Source: Chryseobacterium sp. BGARF1 (GTDB lineage: Bacteria > Bacteroidota > Bacteroidia > Flavobacteriales > Weeksellaceae). From it: a stretch of DNA of 64,000 nucleotides. The notes under the pieces are model-generated. The model had not been told where the DNA came from. It was given only the letters and a program-made list of their open reading frames with translations, and searched no databases. The position numbers and the translations under genes were made by a program. The DNA is taken from positions 62,001 through 126,000 of the forward strand of contig NZ_LELA01000092.1 in assembly GCF_001677955.1 (NCBI RefSeq), written 5' to 3'. Below, one piece after another: positions 52,139 through 60,877 of this stretch (its first letter is position 1; each line of letters starts with the position of its first letter).

Positions 52139-52861
52139 ATGAAGAAAAAAACACTTGCTTTTTTCTTCTTTAATCTCATTTTTTCATCCTGCGCCAGTAA
52201 TAGTACTGCCAAAGGTGATATCCTGAAAAGTACAAATATCAATGAGATTGAAGAATATCTCGGGAAAACACATCCTGAAGATCCGAAAAAAAGAATTCTA
52301 AAACAGCATGTCATCGCATTGAAAAATGCAGAGTGGACAAAAGGTGCGAAAAATGCAAAACCAATGGAAGCAAGACCTGTTTTCATGGAATTACCCGATG
52401 CTTTAAGTCATAAGAAAGACAGTGAAGCTAATCAGGAAGTTTTCAGAAAGCTTCTATCTGAAACTTCAGAAGAACATAAGGAAAAGACAAAAATGCTCCT
52501 CAATAACATGTTTAATGAAGACATTAGCAATAATGAGATTATTCTTTTGCTCAAAAATAATTCTGACTGCGATTTGGTTTTAGAAATATCAGGAAAGAAA
52601 TTTTACAACCTTGCTGTTCCGGCGAGAGGAGAAAATTTCATTGTCTTAGATAAAGATACTTATAGCTTTTCAGGAAACCTTTGTGATGTAAAATATAAAA
52701 GCTCAAAAGATGTTAATAAAAGTCTTGTTGTCGTCTTACAAAATCCAGGATTCAAAGCAACAGATACTAAAGATCTAATTGCTGAAAACAAACCCGGCAA
52801 AAATTTAGAAAACACGCAAAATAAACAAGTTTTGATGACTAAAAAAAAGAAGAAAAAATAG
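52139..52861 (+). CDS. DUF6759-like lipoprotein (copy 4 of 4)
   Basis: This is a 240-residue protein from the ATG at 52139; an in-frame start at 52103 would lack a signal peptide. The lipobox FSSC is at the end of MKKKTLAFFFFNLIFSSC. It combines the N-terminal module DILKSTNINEIEEYLGKTHP with the C-terminal domain KNNSDCDLVLEISGKKFYNL and LCDVKYKSS, and ends in a Lys-rich tail (TKKKKKK). It faces rpsB across a bidirectional terminator and marks the right junction of the rearranged region. Confidence 0.72.
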   Translation: MKKKTLAFFFFNLIFSSCASNSTAKGDILKSTNINEIEEYLGKTHPEDPKKRILKQHVIALKNAEWTKGAKNAKPMEARPVFMELPDALSHKKDSEANQEVFRKLLSETSEEHKEKTKMLLNNMFNEDISNNEIILLLKNNSDCDLVLEISGKKFYNLAVPARGENFIVLDKDTYSFSGNLCDVKYKSSKDVNKSLVVVLQNPGFKATDTKDLIAENKPGKNLENTQNKQVLMTKKKKKK

Positions 52862-52884
52862 TCTCTTTTTAAGCTATAACAAAC

Positions 52885-52914
52885 AAAAACCGCTGAATAC
52901 ATTCAGCGGTTTTA
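52885..52914. terminator. Bidirectional terminator between DUF6759-like copy 4 and rpsB
   Basis: AAAACCGCTGAAT and ATTCAGCGGTTTT form a perfect 13-bp stem with a 2-base loop, between convergent genes. Confidence 0.87.
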
Positions 52915-52937
52915 TTATTTTAAAGATAATCTTTAGA

Positions 52938-53702
52938 TTATTCAGCAGAGTCGAAATCTGCATCTTTATCAGCAGAAACTACTTCACCTTCTTCTTTAGA
53001 TTTTTCTTTATCAGCTTTTCTTTGAGTCTGACCTTCTTTGATAGATTCTGAAACAACGCTCAAGATCATATCGATAGACTTAGAAGCATCATCATTTCCT
53101 GGGATAACGAAGTCAACTTTTCTAGGGTCAGAGTTAGTATCAACAATACCGAAAACTGGAATACCTAATTTCTTAGCTTCAGTTACAGCGATATGTTCTC
53201 TCATAATATCTACAACGAAAATCGCAGAAGGAAGACGTACCATGTCAGAGATAGAACCTAAGTTTTTCTCTAAGTTAGCTCTTTGTCTGTCAACCTGTAA
53301 TCTTTCTTTTTTAGATAAAGTTTCGAACGTACCGTCTTTTTTCATTTTGTCGATATGGTTCATTTTCTTTACAGCTTTTCTGATTGTAACGAAATTCGTT
53401 AACATACCTCCCGGCCATCTTTCTGTAATATAAGGCATATTAAGTTCAGCAGCGTGCTTAGCAACTACTTCTTTCGCTTGCTTCTTAGTCGCTACGAAAA
53501 GAACTTTTTTACCTGCAGAAGTTAATTTTTCTAAAGCGCTGCACGCTTCATCCAATTTAACAGCTGTTTTATGTAAGTCTACAATGTGAATACCATTTTT
53601 CTCCATAAAAATGTATGGAGCCATATTTGGATTCCACTTTCTAGTCATGTGACCGAAGTGTACACCAGCCTCTAGAAGGTCTTTTACATTTGCTTTTGCC
53701 AT
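52938..53702 (-). CDS. rpsB: 30S ribosomal protein S2
   Basis: This is a 254-residue protein starting MAKANVKDLLEAGVHFGHMT with the S2 signature (GVHFGH, RKWNPNM, FVATKKQAKE, ERWPGGMLTN, IPVFGIVDTNSDP). The C-terminus carries the long acidic/charged extension KEEGEVVSADKDADFDS often seen in Bacteroidota. It is the third gene of rplM-rpsI-rpsB; the expected next gene, tsf, is missing from this side and lies 18 kb away. Confidence 0.96.
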   Translation of the reverse strand: MAKANVKDLLEAGVHFGHMTRKWNPNMAPYIFMEKNGIHIVDLHKTAVKLDEACSALEKLTSAGKKVLFVATKKQAKEVVAKHAAELNMPYITERWPGGMLTNFVTIRKAVKKMNHIDKMKKDGTFETLSKKERLQVDRQRANLEKNLGSISDMVRLPSAIFVVDIMREHIAVTEAKKLGIPVFGIVDTNSDPRKVDFVIPGNDDASKSIDMILSVVSESIKEGQTQRKADKEKSKEEGEVVSADKDADFDSAE

Positions 53703-53769
53703 GTTTTCTGTTTTTGTTAGTTTACTTTCCGTTTCTTAAACAATCAACAACTTCTTTAGATGGGAGAAG

Positions 53770-53786
53770 CGTTTGGATGCTAAACG
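53770..53786 (-). ncRNA. Candidate hairpin in the rpsB leader
   Basis: On the minus strand CGTTT, a 7-base loop AGCATCC, then AAACG form a short hairpin about 70 bases before the rpsB ATG. The 183-base rpsI-rpsB gap also contains flavobacterial low-complexity DNA (TTCAGATACAAG-like). A role in S2 control is only a suggestion. Confidence 0.25.
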
Positions 53787-53885
53787 TAACGGGCAATTTT
53801 TTTGTTTTGATAAATAGATTTAAGATAAAAGATAACAAACGGAATAAATTCTGAAATATGAAATCTTGTATCTGAAGTCTGAAAA

Positions 53886-54272
53886 TTAACGTTTTGAGAA
53901 CTGGAATCTCTTTCTTGCTTTTTTCTGACCTGGTTTCTTTCTTTCCACCATTCTTGCATCTCTTGTAAGTAAACCTGCAGGCTTCAATGCTAATCTAAAT
54001 TCAGCATTAATTTCGCAAAGTGCTCTAGAAATACCTAATCTGATAGCTTCTGCTTGACCTGTATTACCACCACCGAAAACATTTACGGTAACGTCATACT
54101 GACCAACAGTTTCAGAAAGGATAAACGGCTGGTTTAATTTGTAAACCATCACGTCTGTAGAGAAATAAGTTGCAGCTTCTTTACCGTTTACTGTAATAAC
54201 ACCAGAACCCGGCTTTACATAAACTCTAGCTACAGAAGTCTTTCTTCTTCCGATTTTGTGAACTATAGACAT
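53886..54272 (-). CDS. rpsI: 30S ribosomal protein S9
   Basis: This is a 128-residue basic protein with [40 protein letters not shown], and the S9 C-terminal [17 protein letters not shown] ending in the conserved Arg that contacts P-site tRNA. It follows rplM by 6 bases in the same operon. Confidence 0.97.
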   Translation of the reverse strand: MSIVHKIGRRKTSVARVYVKPGSGVITVNGKEAATYFSTDVMVYKLNQPFILSETVGQYDVTVNVFGGGNTGQAEAIRLGISRALCEINAEFRLALKPAGLLTRDARMVERKKPGQKKARKRFQFSKR

Positions 54273-54278
54273 AATTAA

Positions 54279-54734
54279 TTATTTAAATTCGTTAACATTA
54301 ATTGTTTTAGGCTGTTGAGCTTCATGCTTGTGCTCAGTTCCTTCATATAAATAAAGGTTTTTAAGCAATGCAGATCCTAATCTGTTTTTTGGAAGCATAC
54401 CTTTTACAGATTTTTCCAATACTTTTAAAGAATCTTTTTTCTGAAGTTCAAGAGCTGTCATAGACTTCTGTCCACCAGGGTAACCTGTATGCCAGATGTA
54501 AGTCTTATCGTTCCACTTGTTTCCTGAAAGAGTAACTTTCCCAGCATTCAAAACAATAACATTATCACCACAATCTACGTGAGGTGTAAAGTTTGCTTTG
54601 TGCTTACCTCTCAAAATCTTTGCAACCGTAGAAGCTAGTCTTCCTAACGGCTGTCCTTCAGCGTCTACCACAACCCATTCTTTATTAGCAGTAGCTTTGT
54701 TCGCTGAAACAGTTTTGTAACTTAATGTATTCAC
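54279..54734 (-). CDS. rplM: 50S ribosomal protein L13
   Basis: This is a 151-residue protein with WVVVDAEGQPLGRLASTVAK, the L13 signature VIVLNAGKVTLSGNKWNDKT and the mid-region GMLPKNRLGS. It is the first gene of the rplM-rpsI-rpsB operon. A TACCTTTG box on the minus strand (54782-54789) supplies the promoter, giving a leader of about 40 bases that contains a CCCTT/AAGGG hairpin. Confidence 0.97.
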   Translation of the reverse strand: MNTLSYKTVSANKATANKEWVVVDAEGQPLGRLASTVAKILRGKHKANFTPHVDCGDNVIVLNAGKVTLSGNKWNDKTYIWHTGYPGGQKSMTALELQKKDSLKVLEKSVKGMLPKNRLGSALLKNLYLYEGTEHKHEAQQPKTINVNEFK

Positions 54735-54781
54735 ACGTTTTAGTTAAAGATTAAACATAATTTTTCCCTTAAAAGGGTGTG

Positions 54782-54789
54782 CAAAGGTA
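54782..54789 (-). promoter_or_regulatory. Promoter -7 box of the rplM operon
   Basis: The minus strand reads TACCTTTG, fitting TAnnTTTG, 48 bases before the rplM ATG. A small CCCTT/AAGGG inverted repeat (54766-54777) lies in the leader. Confidence 0.55.
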
Positions 54790-54972
54790 CACATATTTTT
54801 CTAATCTGAAAACTTATTTTAAATTAAAGTATTGAAAATAAAGATATTTAATAAGTTAGCACTTTAAAAAGAATCAATATTTATCCATTAAAAGGTGAGA
54901 GCCAATCCTATATAAATTAAAAATTCAGCAAATATGTACTTCGCCAATTTGTTTTCAACGATAATTTCCTGA

Positions 54973-55305
54973 TTAATTACGCAACGATTTACTTCCTCTG
55001 AAACTTGCAAATAAATAATAAGCAACAAAAACAGTCGAAAACTTAATAATAGAAGGAATTGCCAATTCTAAATTGAATATCAAAGCACCAACAGCAACTA
55101 AAAGTGCCATCGCTCCAAAAGACAATCCCATTTTTTGGAAAAGAGAGAATTTAACATCATCTAAAAAATAAGCCAATCCCCACGCAAGACCGAAAGCAAT
55201 AGCATAATAAAGTTCTAAACCAAGATCCTGAACTTCCATAAACAAATAGTTAATCAGAAAAATAATTCCGGATCCCAACACAAAATAAATCAACGCTCTT
55301 TTCAT
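54973..55305 (-). CDS. Small membrane protein of unknown function
   Basis: This is a 110-residue protein from the ATG at 55305; an upstream frame start at 55347 would precede the promoter box and is rejected. About four hydrophobic helices are visible (MKRALIYFVLGSGIIFLINY, LYYAIAFGLAWGLAYFLDD, GLSFGAMALLVAVGALIFN, and IIKFSTVFVAYYLFASF). No family was recognised. It is probably an inner membrane protein and is monocistronic. Confidence 0.7.
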   Translation of the reverse strand: MKRALIYFVLGSGIIFLINYLFMEVQDLGLELYYAIAFGLAWGLAYFLDDVKFSLFQKMGLSFGAMALLVAVGALIFNLELAIPSIIKFSTVFVAYYLFASFRGSKSLRN

Positions 55306-55321
55306 ACCATAATATATAATG

Positions 55322-55329
55322 CAAAAATA
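55322..55329 (-). promoter_or_regulatory. Promoter -7 box of the small membrane protein gene
   Basis: The minus strand reads TATTTTTG, fitting TAnnTTTG, 17 bases before the ATG at 55305. Confidence 0.5.
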
Positions 55330-55471
55330 AAGAATTAAATTTTGCAATCATTTTTAAACATAGAATAAAGCTTATATAATTTTAAAACAAATATTTAATA
55401 AAGTACATCAGCCAATTCTCTAAAAACAAAACCAATCTATAAATATCTAAACAACAGAACAAATGTTTGTT

Positions 55472-55490
55472 AAGTCGGAGAAAACGACTT
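55472..55490. other. Short inverted repeat upstream of the mutase gene
   Basis: AAGTCG (55472-55477) pairs with CGACTT (55485-55490). It lies about 70 bases upstream of the TATATTTG promoter-like box (55560-55567) in a 245-base gap otherwise of A+T-rich sequence. Confidence 0.25.
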
Positions 55491-55559
55491 CAACCCAAAC
55501 ACAATAAACATTTAAAAATCAATAATTTAATTTCAAATTAGCGGTTTTTAATTTATTGT

Positions 55560-55567
55560 TATATTTG
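55560..55567 (+). promoter_or_regulatory. Promoter -7 box of the fused mutase gene
   Basis: TATATTTG fits TAnnTTTG, 25 bases before the ATG at 55593. Confidence 0.5.
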
Positions 55568-55592
55568 GAATTCAGAAATTTCTAGATTTTTT

Positions 55593-58500
55593 ATGGAAAC
55601 CCAAAAATATACTCCAACAAATAAAGTAAGAATTGTAACAGCTGCGTCGTTATTCGACGGGCACGATGCTGCAATTAATATCATGCGTCGTGTGATTCAG
55701 GGAACAGGATGCGAAGTGATCCACCTTGGCCACGACAAATCTGCTGAAGAAGTAGTAAATACAGCCATTCAGGAAGATGCAAACGCAATTGCTCTAACAT
55801 CTTATCAAGGTGGTCACAACGAATATTTTAAATATATCTACGACCTTTTAAGAGAGAAAAATTCTCCGCAAATCAAGATTTTTGGTGGCGGTGGCGGTGT
55901 AATCTTGCCTGAAGAAATCGAAGACATTATGGCTTACGGAATCGACAGAATTTATTCTCCAGACGATGGTCGTGAACTTGGCTTACAGGGAATGATCGAT
56001 GATTTGGTGAAAAGATCAGACTTTCCAACAGGAAGAGATGTCAAAGCTGAAGATTTAGATTCAATTAGTTTTGAAAATTCTACAAGCATTGCTAAAATCA
56101 TTTCTGCGGTCGAAAACTTCTCAGAAGAAAAACCAGACTTGGTAAAAGCGATAGACGAAAAATCAAAAGATTTAAATATTCCTATCATCGGTATCACAGG
56201 AACTGGTGGAGCCGGAAAATCTTCTTTGACAGACGAATTGGTAAGACGTTTTATCCGTTCAAACCCAGATAAAAAAATTGCCATTATCTCCATTGACCCT
56301 TCGAAAAAGAAAACCGGAGGCGCGTTATTGGGTGACAGAATTCGTATGAACGCGATCAATGATCCTCGAGTTTATATGCGCTCGATGGCAACGCGAGAAA
56401 ACAACGTTTCTGTTTCTCCCTTTATTCATTCAGCATTGAATGTATTGAAATTAGCTCATCCAGATGTAATCATTTTGGAAACTTCAGGTATCGGACAGTC
56501 TGGTTCGGAAGTTTCGGATTTTGCTGATGTTTCAATGTACGTAATGACTCCTGAATATGGTGCTTCTACACAGTTGGAAAAAATCGACATGTTGGATTAT
56601 GCAGATTTGGTTGCTTTAAATAAATCGGATAAGCGTGGTGCGCTTGATGCGCTTCAAGCTGTCAGAAAACAGTTTCAGAGAAACCATTTATTGTGGGAAA
56701 GTCCATTGGATGATATGCCGGTTTATGCAACAAAAGCATCCCAATTCAACGATCACGGAACGACTGATCTTTACAATAGATTAGTTGAAAAAGTAAATGA
56801 CAAGTTTACAGATTTAAACTTGCAAGGTTTCGTTGAGCAAGAAGTTTCTGAAGATATCACGATAATTCCTCCGAAAAGAGTTCGTTATCTTTCTGAAATT
56901 GTTGAAAACAACAGAATTTATGACGCGAATGTTGAAAAACAGGCTGAATTAGCAAGAAAAATGTATCATATTGAAGGAGTGAAAAAATTCCTTTCTAATG
57001 AAACTTTAGATACAGAATATCAAAAAGCAGAAAAAGATCTTCAACAGGAAAATATCGACTTCTTAAAAAATTGGGATGATACGAAAGAAGCTTTCAAAGC
57101 TGAATTTTATTCTTACTTCGTTCGTGGAAAAGAAATTAAAGTTGAAACCTCAACAGAATCTTTATCTCATTTAAAAATTCCTAAAATTTCATTACCAAAA
57201 TACACCGATTGGGGAGATTTGATTAAATGGAAAGGTCAGGAAAATCTTCCTGGAGGATTTCCTTACACAGCCGGAATTTATCCTTTCAAAAGAACAGGAG
57301 AAGATCCGACGAGGATGTTTGCCGGAGAAGGAGGTCCTGAAAGAACCAACAGAAGATTCCACTACGTTTCTGCGGAAATGGATGCAAAACGTTTGTCTAC
57401 AGCGTTTGACTCGGTGACTCTTTACGGACAAGACCCTGCTCTACCACCGGATATCTATGGTAAGATCGGAAATGCGGGTGTTTCTATTGCAACATTAGAT
57501 GATGCTAAAAAATTGTATTCCGGATTTGATTTGGTGAATGCAATGACTTCGGTTTCAATGACGATCAACGGACCTGCGCCGATGTTGTTGGCTTTCTTTA
57601 TGAACGCTGCGATCGATCAGAATGTTGAAAAATATATCGCTGAACATAAGCTTGAAGCTAATGTTGAAAAAGCTTTAAAAGCAAAATTCGACGATAAAGG
57701 TTTGGAAAGACCAAAATATAACGGAGAATTACCTCCATCAAACAATGGTTTAGGTTTAAAATTATTAGGTCTGACCGGAGACGAAGTGATTCCTGCAGAA
57801 GCTTATGCTGAAATTAAGGCTAAAACGATTGCGACCGTTCGTGGTACCGTTCAGGCTGACATTTTAAAAGAAGACCAGGCTCAGAATACGTGTATTTTCT
57901 CTACTGAATTTGCCTTAAGATTAATGGGTGACGTTCAGGAATATTTCATCACAGAAAAAGTGAGAAACTTCTACTCTGTTTCAATTTCTGGATATCACAT
58001 TGCAGAAGCAGGAGCAAACCCGGTTTCTCAGTTGGCATTTACACTCGCAAATGGTTTCACGTATGTTGAATATTATTTGTCAAGAGGAATGGACATCAAT
58101 GATTTTGCACCGAACTTATCGTTCTTCTTCTCCAACGGTATCGACCCTGAATATTCAGTGATCGGACGTGTAGCGAGAAGAATCTGGGCAAAAGCAATGA
58201 AACTGAAATATGGAGCAGACGAAAGAAGCCAGATGTTGAAATACCACATCCAAACTTCAGGACGTTCGCTTCACGCTCAGGAAATTGATTTCAATGATAT
58301 CAGAACAACGCTTCAGGCGCTTTATGCGATCTACGATAACTGTAACTCACTTCACACGAATGCATATGACGAGGCGATTACAACTCCGACTGAGCAGTCT
58401 GTAAGAAGAGCAATGGCAATTCAGTTGATTATTAATAAAGAATTAGGATTGGCTAAAAACGAAAATCCGCTTCAAGGTTCATTTATTATTGAAGAATTGA

Positions 58501-58940
58501 CGGATCTTGTTGAAGAAGCTGTTTACGCAGAATTCGACAGAATCACAGAAAGAGGTGGTGTTTTGGGTGCAATGGAAACGATGTATCAACGTTCAAAAAT
58601 TCAGGAAGAGTCAATGCATTACGAATGGTTGAAACATACAGGAGAATATCCAATCATCGGAGTAAACACTTTCCTTGGAAAAGATGGTTCGCCAACTGTT
58701 CGTCCGGGAGAAGTTATCCGTTCAACTGAAGAAGAAAAGCAGGTGCAGATTGAAACGCTTCATAATTTCCAAAAGTCTAATGAAGACAAATCTGAAGCTG
58801 CCTTGAAAACATTACAACACGCTGCCATCAATCAGCAGAATTTATTTAATGTCATGATGGATGCTGTGAAATATTGTTCGCTTGGACAAATTACCAATGC
58901 TCTATTTGAAGTGGGTGGTAAGTACAGAAGAAACATGTAA
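55593..58940 (+). CDS. icmF: Fused B12-dependent acyl-CoA mutase (IcmF type)
   Basis: This is an 1115-residue three-domain fusion. Residues about 10-140 are the B12-binding domain ([15 protein letters not shown], cobalt-ligand His 24). About 185-420 form a MeaB-type G-protein chaperone (P-loop [17 protein letters not shown]-like NKxD). About 550-1115 are the mutase barrel ([52 protein letters not shown]). This order is that of IcmF, the isobutyryl-/butyryl-CoA mutase fused with its chaperone. Phe in GIYPFKR and Gln in LHAQE sit where methylmalonyl-CoA mutases carry other residues, supporting IcmF. The exact CoA substrate is inferred. Confidence 0.88.
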   Translation: METQKYTPTNKVRIVTAASLFDGHDAAINIMRRVIQGTGCEVIHLGHDKSAEEVVNTAIQEDANAIALTSYQGGHNEYFKYIYDLLREKNSPQIKIFGGGGGVILPEEIEDIMAYGIDRIYSPDDGRELGLQGMIDDLVKRSDFPTGRDVKAEDLDSISFENSTSIAKIISAVENFSEEKPDLVKAIDEKSKDLNIPIIGITGTGGAGKSSLTDELVRRFIRSNPDKKIAIISIDPSKKKTGGALLGDRIRMNAINDPRVYMRSMATRENNVSVSPFIHSALNVLKLAHPDVIILETSGIGQSGSEVSDFADVSMYVMTPEYGASTQLEKIDMLDYADLVALNKSDKRGALDALQAVRKQFQRNHLLWESPLDDMPVYATKASQFNDHGTTDLYNRLVEKVNDKFTDLNLQGFVEQEVSEDITIIPPKRVRYLSEIVENNRIYDANVEKQAELARKMYHIEGVKKFLSNETLDTEYQKAEKDLQQENIDFLKNWDDTKEAFKAEFYSYFVRGKEIKVETSTESLSHLKIPKISLPKYTDWGDLIKWKGQENLPGGFPYTAGIYPFKRTGEDPTRMFAGEGGPERTNRRFHYVSAEMDAKRLSTAFDSVTLYGQDPALPPDIYGKIGNAGVSIATLDDAKKLYSGFDLVNAMTSVSMTINGPAPMLLAFFMNAAIDQNVEKYIAEHKLEANVEKALKAKFDDKGLERPKYNGELPPSNNGLGLKLLGLTGDEVIPAEAYAEIKAKTIATVRGTVQADILKEDQAQNTCIFSTEFALRLMGDVQEYFITEKVRNFYSVSISGYHIAEAGANPVSQLAFTLANGFTYVEYYLSRGMDINDFAPNLSFFFSNGIDPEYSVIGRVARRIWAKAMKLKYGADERSQMLKYHIQTSGRSLHAQEIDFNDIRTTLQALYAIYDNCNSLHTNAYDEAITTPTEQSVRRAMAIQLIINKELGLAKNENPLQGSFIIEELTDLVEEAVYAEFDRITERGGVLGAMETMYQRSKIQEESMHYEWLKHTGEYPIIGVNTFLGKDGSPTVRPGEVIRSTEEEKQVQIETLHNFQKSNEDKSEAALKTLQHAAINQQNLFNVMMDAVKYCSLGQITNALFEVGGKYRRNM

Positions 58941-58993
58941 CGGCAGGGCCGTAGCCAATTATTAACTACTAACTGTTTTAATAATTATAAAGT

Positions 58994-59024
58994 AAACCTC
59001 AAGGAATTTTCTTTGAGGTTTTTT
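58994..59024 (+). terminator. Rho-independent terminator after the mutase gene
   Basis: AAACCTCAA (58994-59002) pairs with TTGAGGTTT (59013-59021), followed by Ts. Confidence 0.8.
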
Positions 59025-59053
59025 GTACTTTTACTTTAAGAAAAATATTAACA

Positions 59054-59251
59054 ATGAAAAGTTTTAGCAAAACAATTTTAGCAATTTACTTAATGGGATC
59101 TGCTGTCTCGTGTAAATCTTATCCGATGGAGGCTCCTCAAAAAAGCGATGTCGATAGAAATTCTGAAGAACTTCAAAAAAGACAAGCTGCGGAACGTGAA
59201 AAAACAGAGGCTAGTTATCTAAATAATTTTGGAAAACCTCCAAGCAAATAG
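59054..59251 (+). CDS. Small lipoprotein
   Basis: This is a 65-residue protein with an uncleaved-length lipoprotein signal ending in SAVSC (Cys 20), then KSYPMEAPQKSD and a charged helical tail (RNSEELQKRQAAEREKTEAS). No family was recognised; its small size and coiled tail resemble envelope lipoproteins. It lies between two near-copies of the same terminator-like hairpin. Confidence 0.6.
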   Translation: MKSFSKTILAIYLMGSAVSCKSYPMEAPQKSDVDRNSEELQKRQAAEREKTEASYLNNFGKPPSK

Positions 59252-59281
59252 CTTAATTTAAACTTTGTCACAACAAAAGAT

Positions 59282-59302
59282 CTTCAAGAAATCTCTTTGA
59301 GG
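59282..59302 (+). other. Terminator-like hairpin, near-copy of the one at 58994
   Basis: CTTCAA (59282-59287) pairs with TTGAGG (59297-59302) with one wobble. The right arm and following bases match the terminator region at 59011 in 20 of 22 positions (59011-59032 versus 59295-59316). Confidence 0.45.
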
Positions 59303-59337
59303 TTTATTGTATTTTTAATCAAATAGAAAGCTCAGCT

Positions 59338-60114
59338 ATGAAAAAAGAATTCTACATAAAAAAACCTTGTGAAGAACTTTGGAATAATATGAAAGAAATA
59401 AGTGATGGGAAATTTTGTAGTTTTTGTCAAAAGAAAGTTTATGATTTAGATAAAATCCCATCTCTAGAATTTGATAATTTCACAAAGAACAATACACAAA
59501 TCTGTGGAAAGAAAACATCAATTAAGCCTGTTCTATCAGGTTTGTTTTTGGTTTTAACTCTTACTTCTTCTACATATTTGCATGCACAGAGCAACAATAA
59601 ATCAGTAACAGAAAATACTTATCAAAAGGAAATAACAATTAATGGAAAGCTAACCACATCTGAAAATAGAAAATTAATTTCTGGTGAGATCTTTTTGGTG
59701 ACTTTAGAAAAAGTCTGTTCTGCTAAAGCAGATGGAAGCGGAAACTTCTCTTTAAAATTTCCTGAGAAAATTTTATCAGAATATAACATCCTTAGAATTG
59801 ATTATGCAATTTCAGAAGACGGAACAGAATTTAATGATTCAAAAACTTCAATTTTTAAAATAGACGAATTATTAGGAAAACAAAACTTTGAAGTTGAAGA
59901 ACAATATATAACTATTGGCGATGTCATTTTCCTTGCACATCCACCCCCAGATTATTATTATTTTGATGGCAAAATCACAAACAAAAGAAAATTTAAAAAA
60001 TTAAAACAGAAAAATTCCAATTACAAATACATGAAATTCCATGATGATGTTGTCGTTAAAAAATTAACTGGAAAAAGCTTTGTAAACGACCTTTATTTGT
60101 TATATTCAAATTAA
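59338..60114 (+). CDS. Cys-motif / single TM / beta-sandwich protein
   Basis: This is a 258-residue protein. The first 60 residues hold C11, a C27-x-x-C30 motif in GKFCSFCQKKVYDLD, and C56, resembling a metal-binding ribbon that I have seen before N-terminal of exported domains in flavobacteria. A hydrophobic segment (about 63-83) ending HAQ follows, then a beta-rich domain with carboxypeptidase-regulatory-like character (INGKLTTSENRKLISGEIFL, GSGNFSLKFPEKIL). The topology is therefore cytoplasmic Cys domain, membrane helix and periplasmic domain, unless processed. The function is unknown. Five bases separate it from the Dph6-type gene. Confidence 0.65.
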   Translation: MKKEFYIKKPCEELWNNMKEISDGKFCSFCQKKVYDLDKIPSLEFDNFTKNNTQICGKKTSIKPVLSGLFLVLTLTSSTYLHAQSNNKSVTENTYQKEITINGKLTTSENRKLISGEIFLVTLEKVCSAKADGSGNFSLKFPEKILSEYNILRIDYAISEDGTEFNDSKTSIFKIDELLGKQNFEVEEQYITIGDVIFLAHPPPDYYYFDGKITNKRKFKKLKQKNSNYKYMKFHDDVVVKKLTGKSFVNDLYLLYSN

Positions 60115-60118
60115 ATAA

Positions 60119-60829
60119 ATGAAACAAAAAGCCATCTTCAACTGGAGCAGCGGAAAAGATTCCGCTCTTGCATTATACAAAACTTTAAAAGAAGACCAAT
60201 TTGAAGTTACTACTCTACTGACAAGCATCAATAAAGAATTCCAAAGGATTTCTATGCATGGCGTTCATGTTTCGCTATTGGAAAAGCAGGCTGAAAGTTT
60301 AGGTCTTCCTTTAATAAAAATGGAAATTCCGAAGGAACCTTCCATGGAAGAATACAGCAAGATCATGTCTAAAACCATGAATGACATAAAATCTAAAGGC
60401 GTTACCCATTCTATTTTCGGAGATATTTTTCTGGAAGATTTAAGGAAATACAGAGAAGATCAATTACAATCTATAGGAATGAAAGGTGTTTTTCCATTAT
60501 GGAAACAAAATACAACCGACCTCATCAACGAGTTTTTAAGTTTAGGCTTTAAAACCATTGTAACCTGCGTCAATGAAACGTATCTCGACAAAAGCTTTGC
60601 CGGAAGAATTATTGATCATGATTTCATTAAAGACTTGCCGGAAAATGTAGATCCGTGTGGAGAAAATGGAGAATTTCATACGTTCACTTTTGACGGTCCT
60701 ATTTTTAAAAAACCTATTCAATTTGAAGTTGGGGAAATTGTAAAGAAAACGTATCCCAAACCAAAGTCTGATGAAAATGAGGAAGATGGAGAATATATAT
60801 TTTGGTTTTGCGATTTGATTGAGAAATGA
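60119..60829 (+). CDS. Dph6-type ATP-pyrophosphatase (diphthine--ammonia ligase family)
   Basis: This is a 236-residue protein with the N-type ATP-PPase loop SSGKDSA (10-16), IFGDIFLEDLRKYRE and a C-terminal region with VDPCGENGEFHTFTFDGPIF, the Dph6-family signature. In eukaryotes and archaea the family amidates diphthine on EF2. Bacteria have no diphthamide, so the substrate here is unknown. It follows the Cys-motif protein by 5 bases and is followed by a lipoprotein serine hydrolase. Confidence 0.85.
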   Translation: MKQKAIFNWSSGKDSALALYKTLKEDQFEVTTLLTSINKEFQRISMHGVHVSLLEKQAESLGLPLIKMEIPKEPSMEEYSKIMSKTMNDIKSKGVTHSIFGDIFLEDLRKYREDQLQSIGMKGVFPLWKQNTTDLINEFLSLGFKTIVTCVNETYLDKSFAGRIIDHDFIKDLPENVDPCGENGEFHTFTFDGPIFKKPIQFEVGEIVKKTYPKPKSDENEEDGEYIFWFCDLIEK

Positions 60830-60877
60830 TTTCACTTTTACAAGATTTTTTCTTATTTTTAGTAAAAACCGAACTTT

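Noticed and set aside
55472-55490. AAGTCG/CGACTT inverted repeat as a strong operator of the mutase gene
   Set aside because: It is six bases long and lies about 70 bases upstream of the likely promoter, so it was listed only as a weak site.
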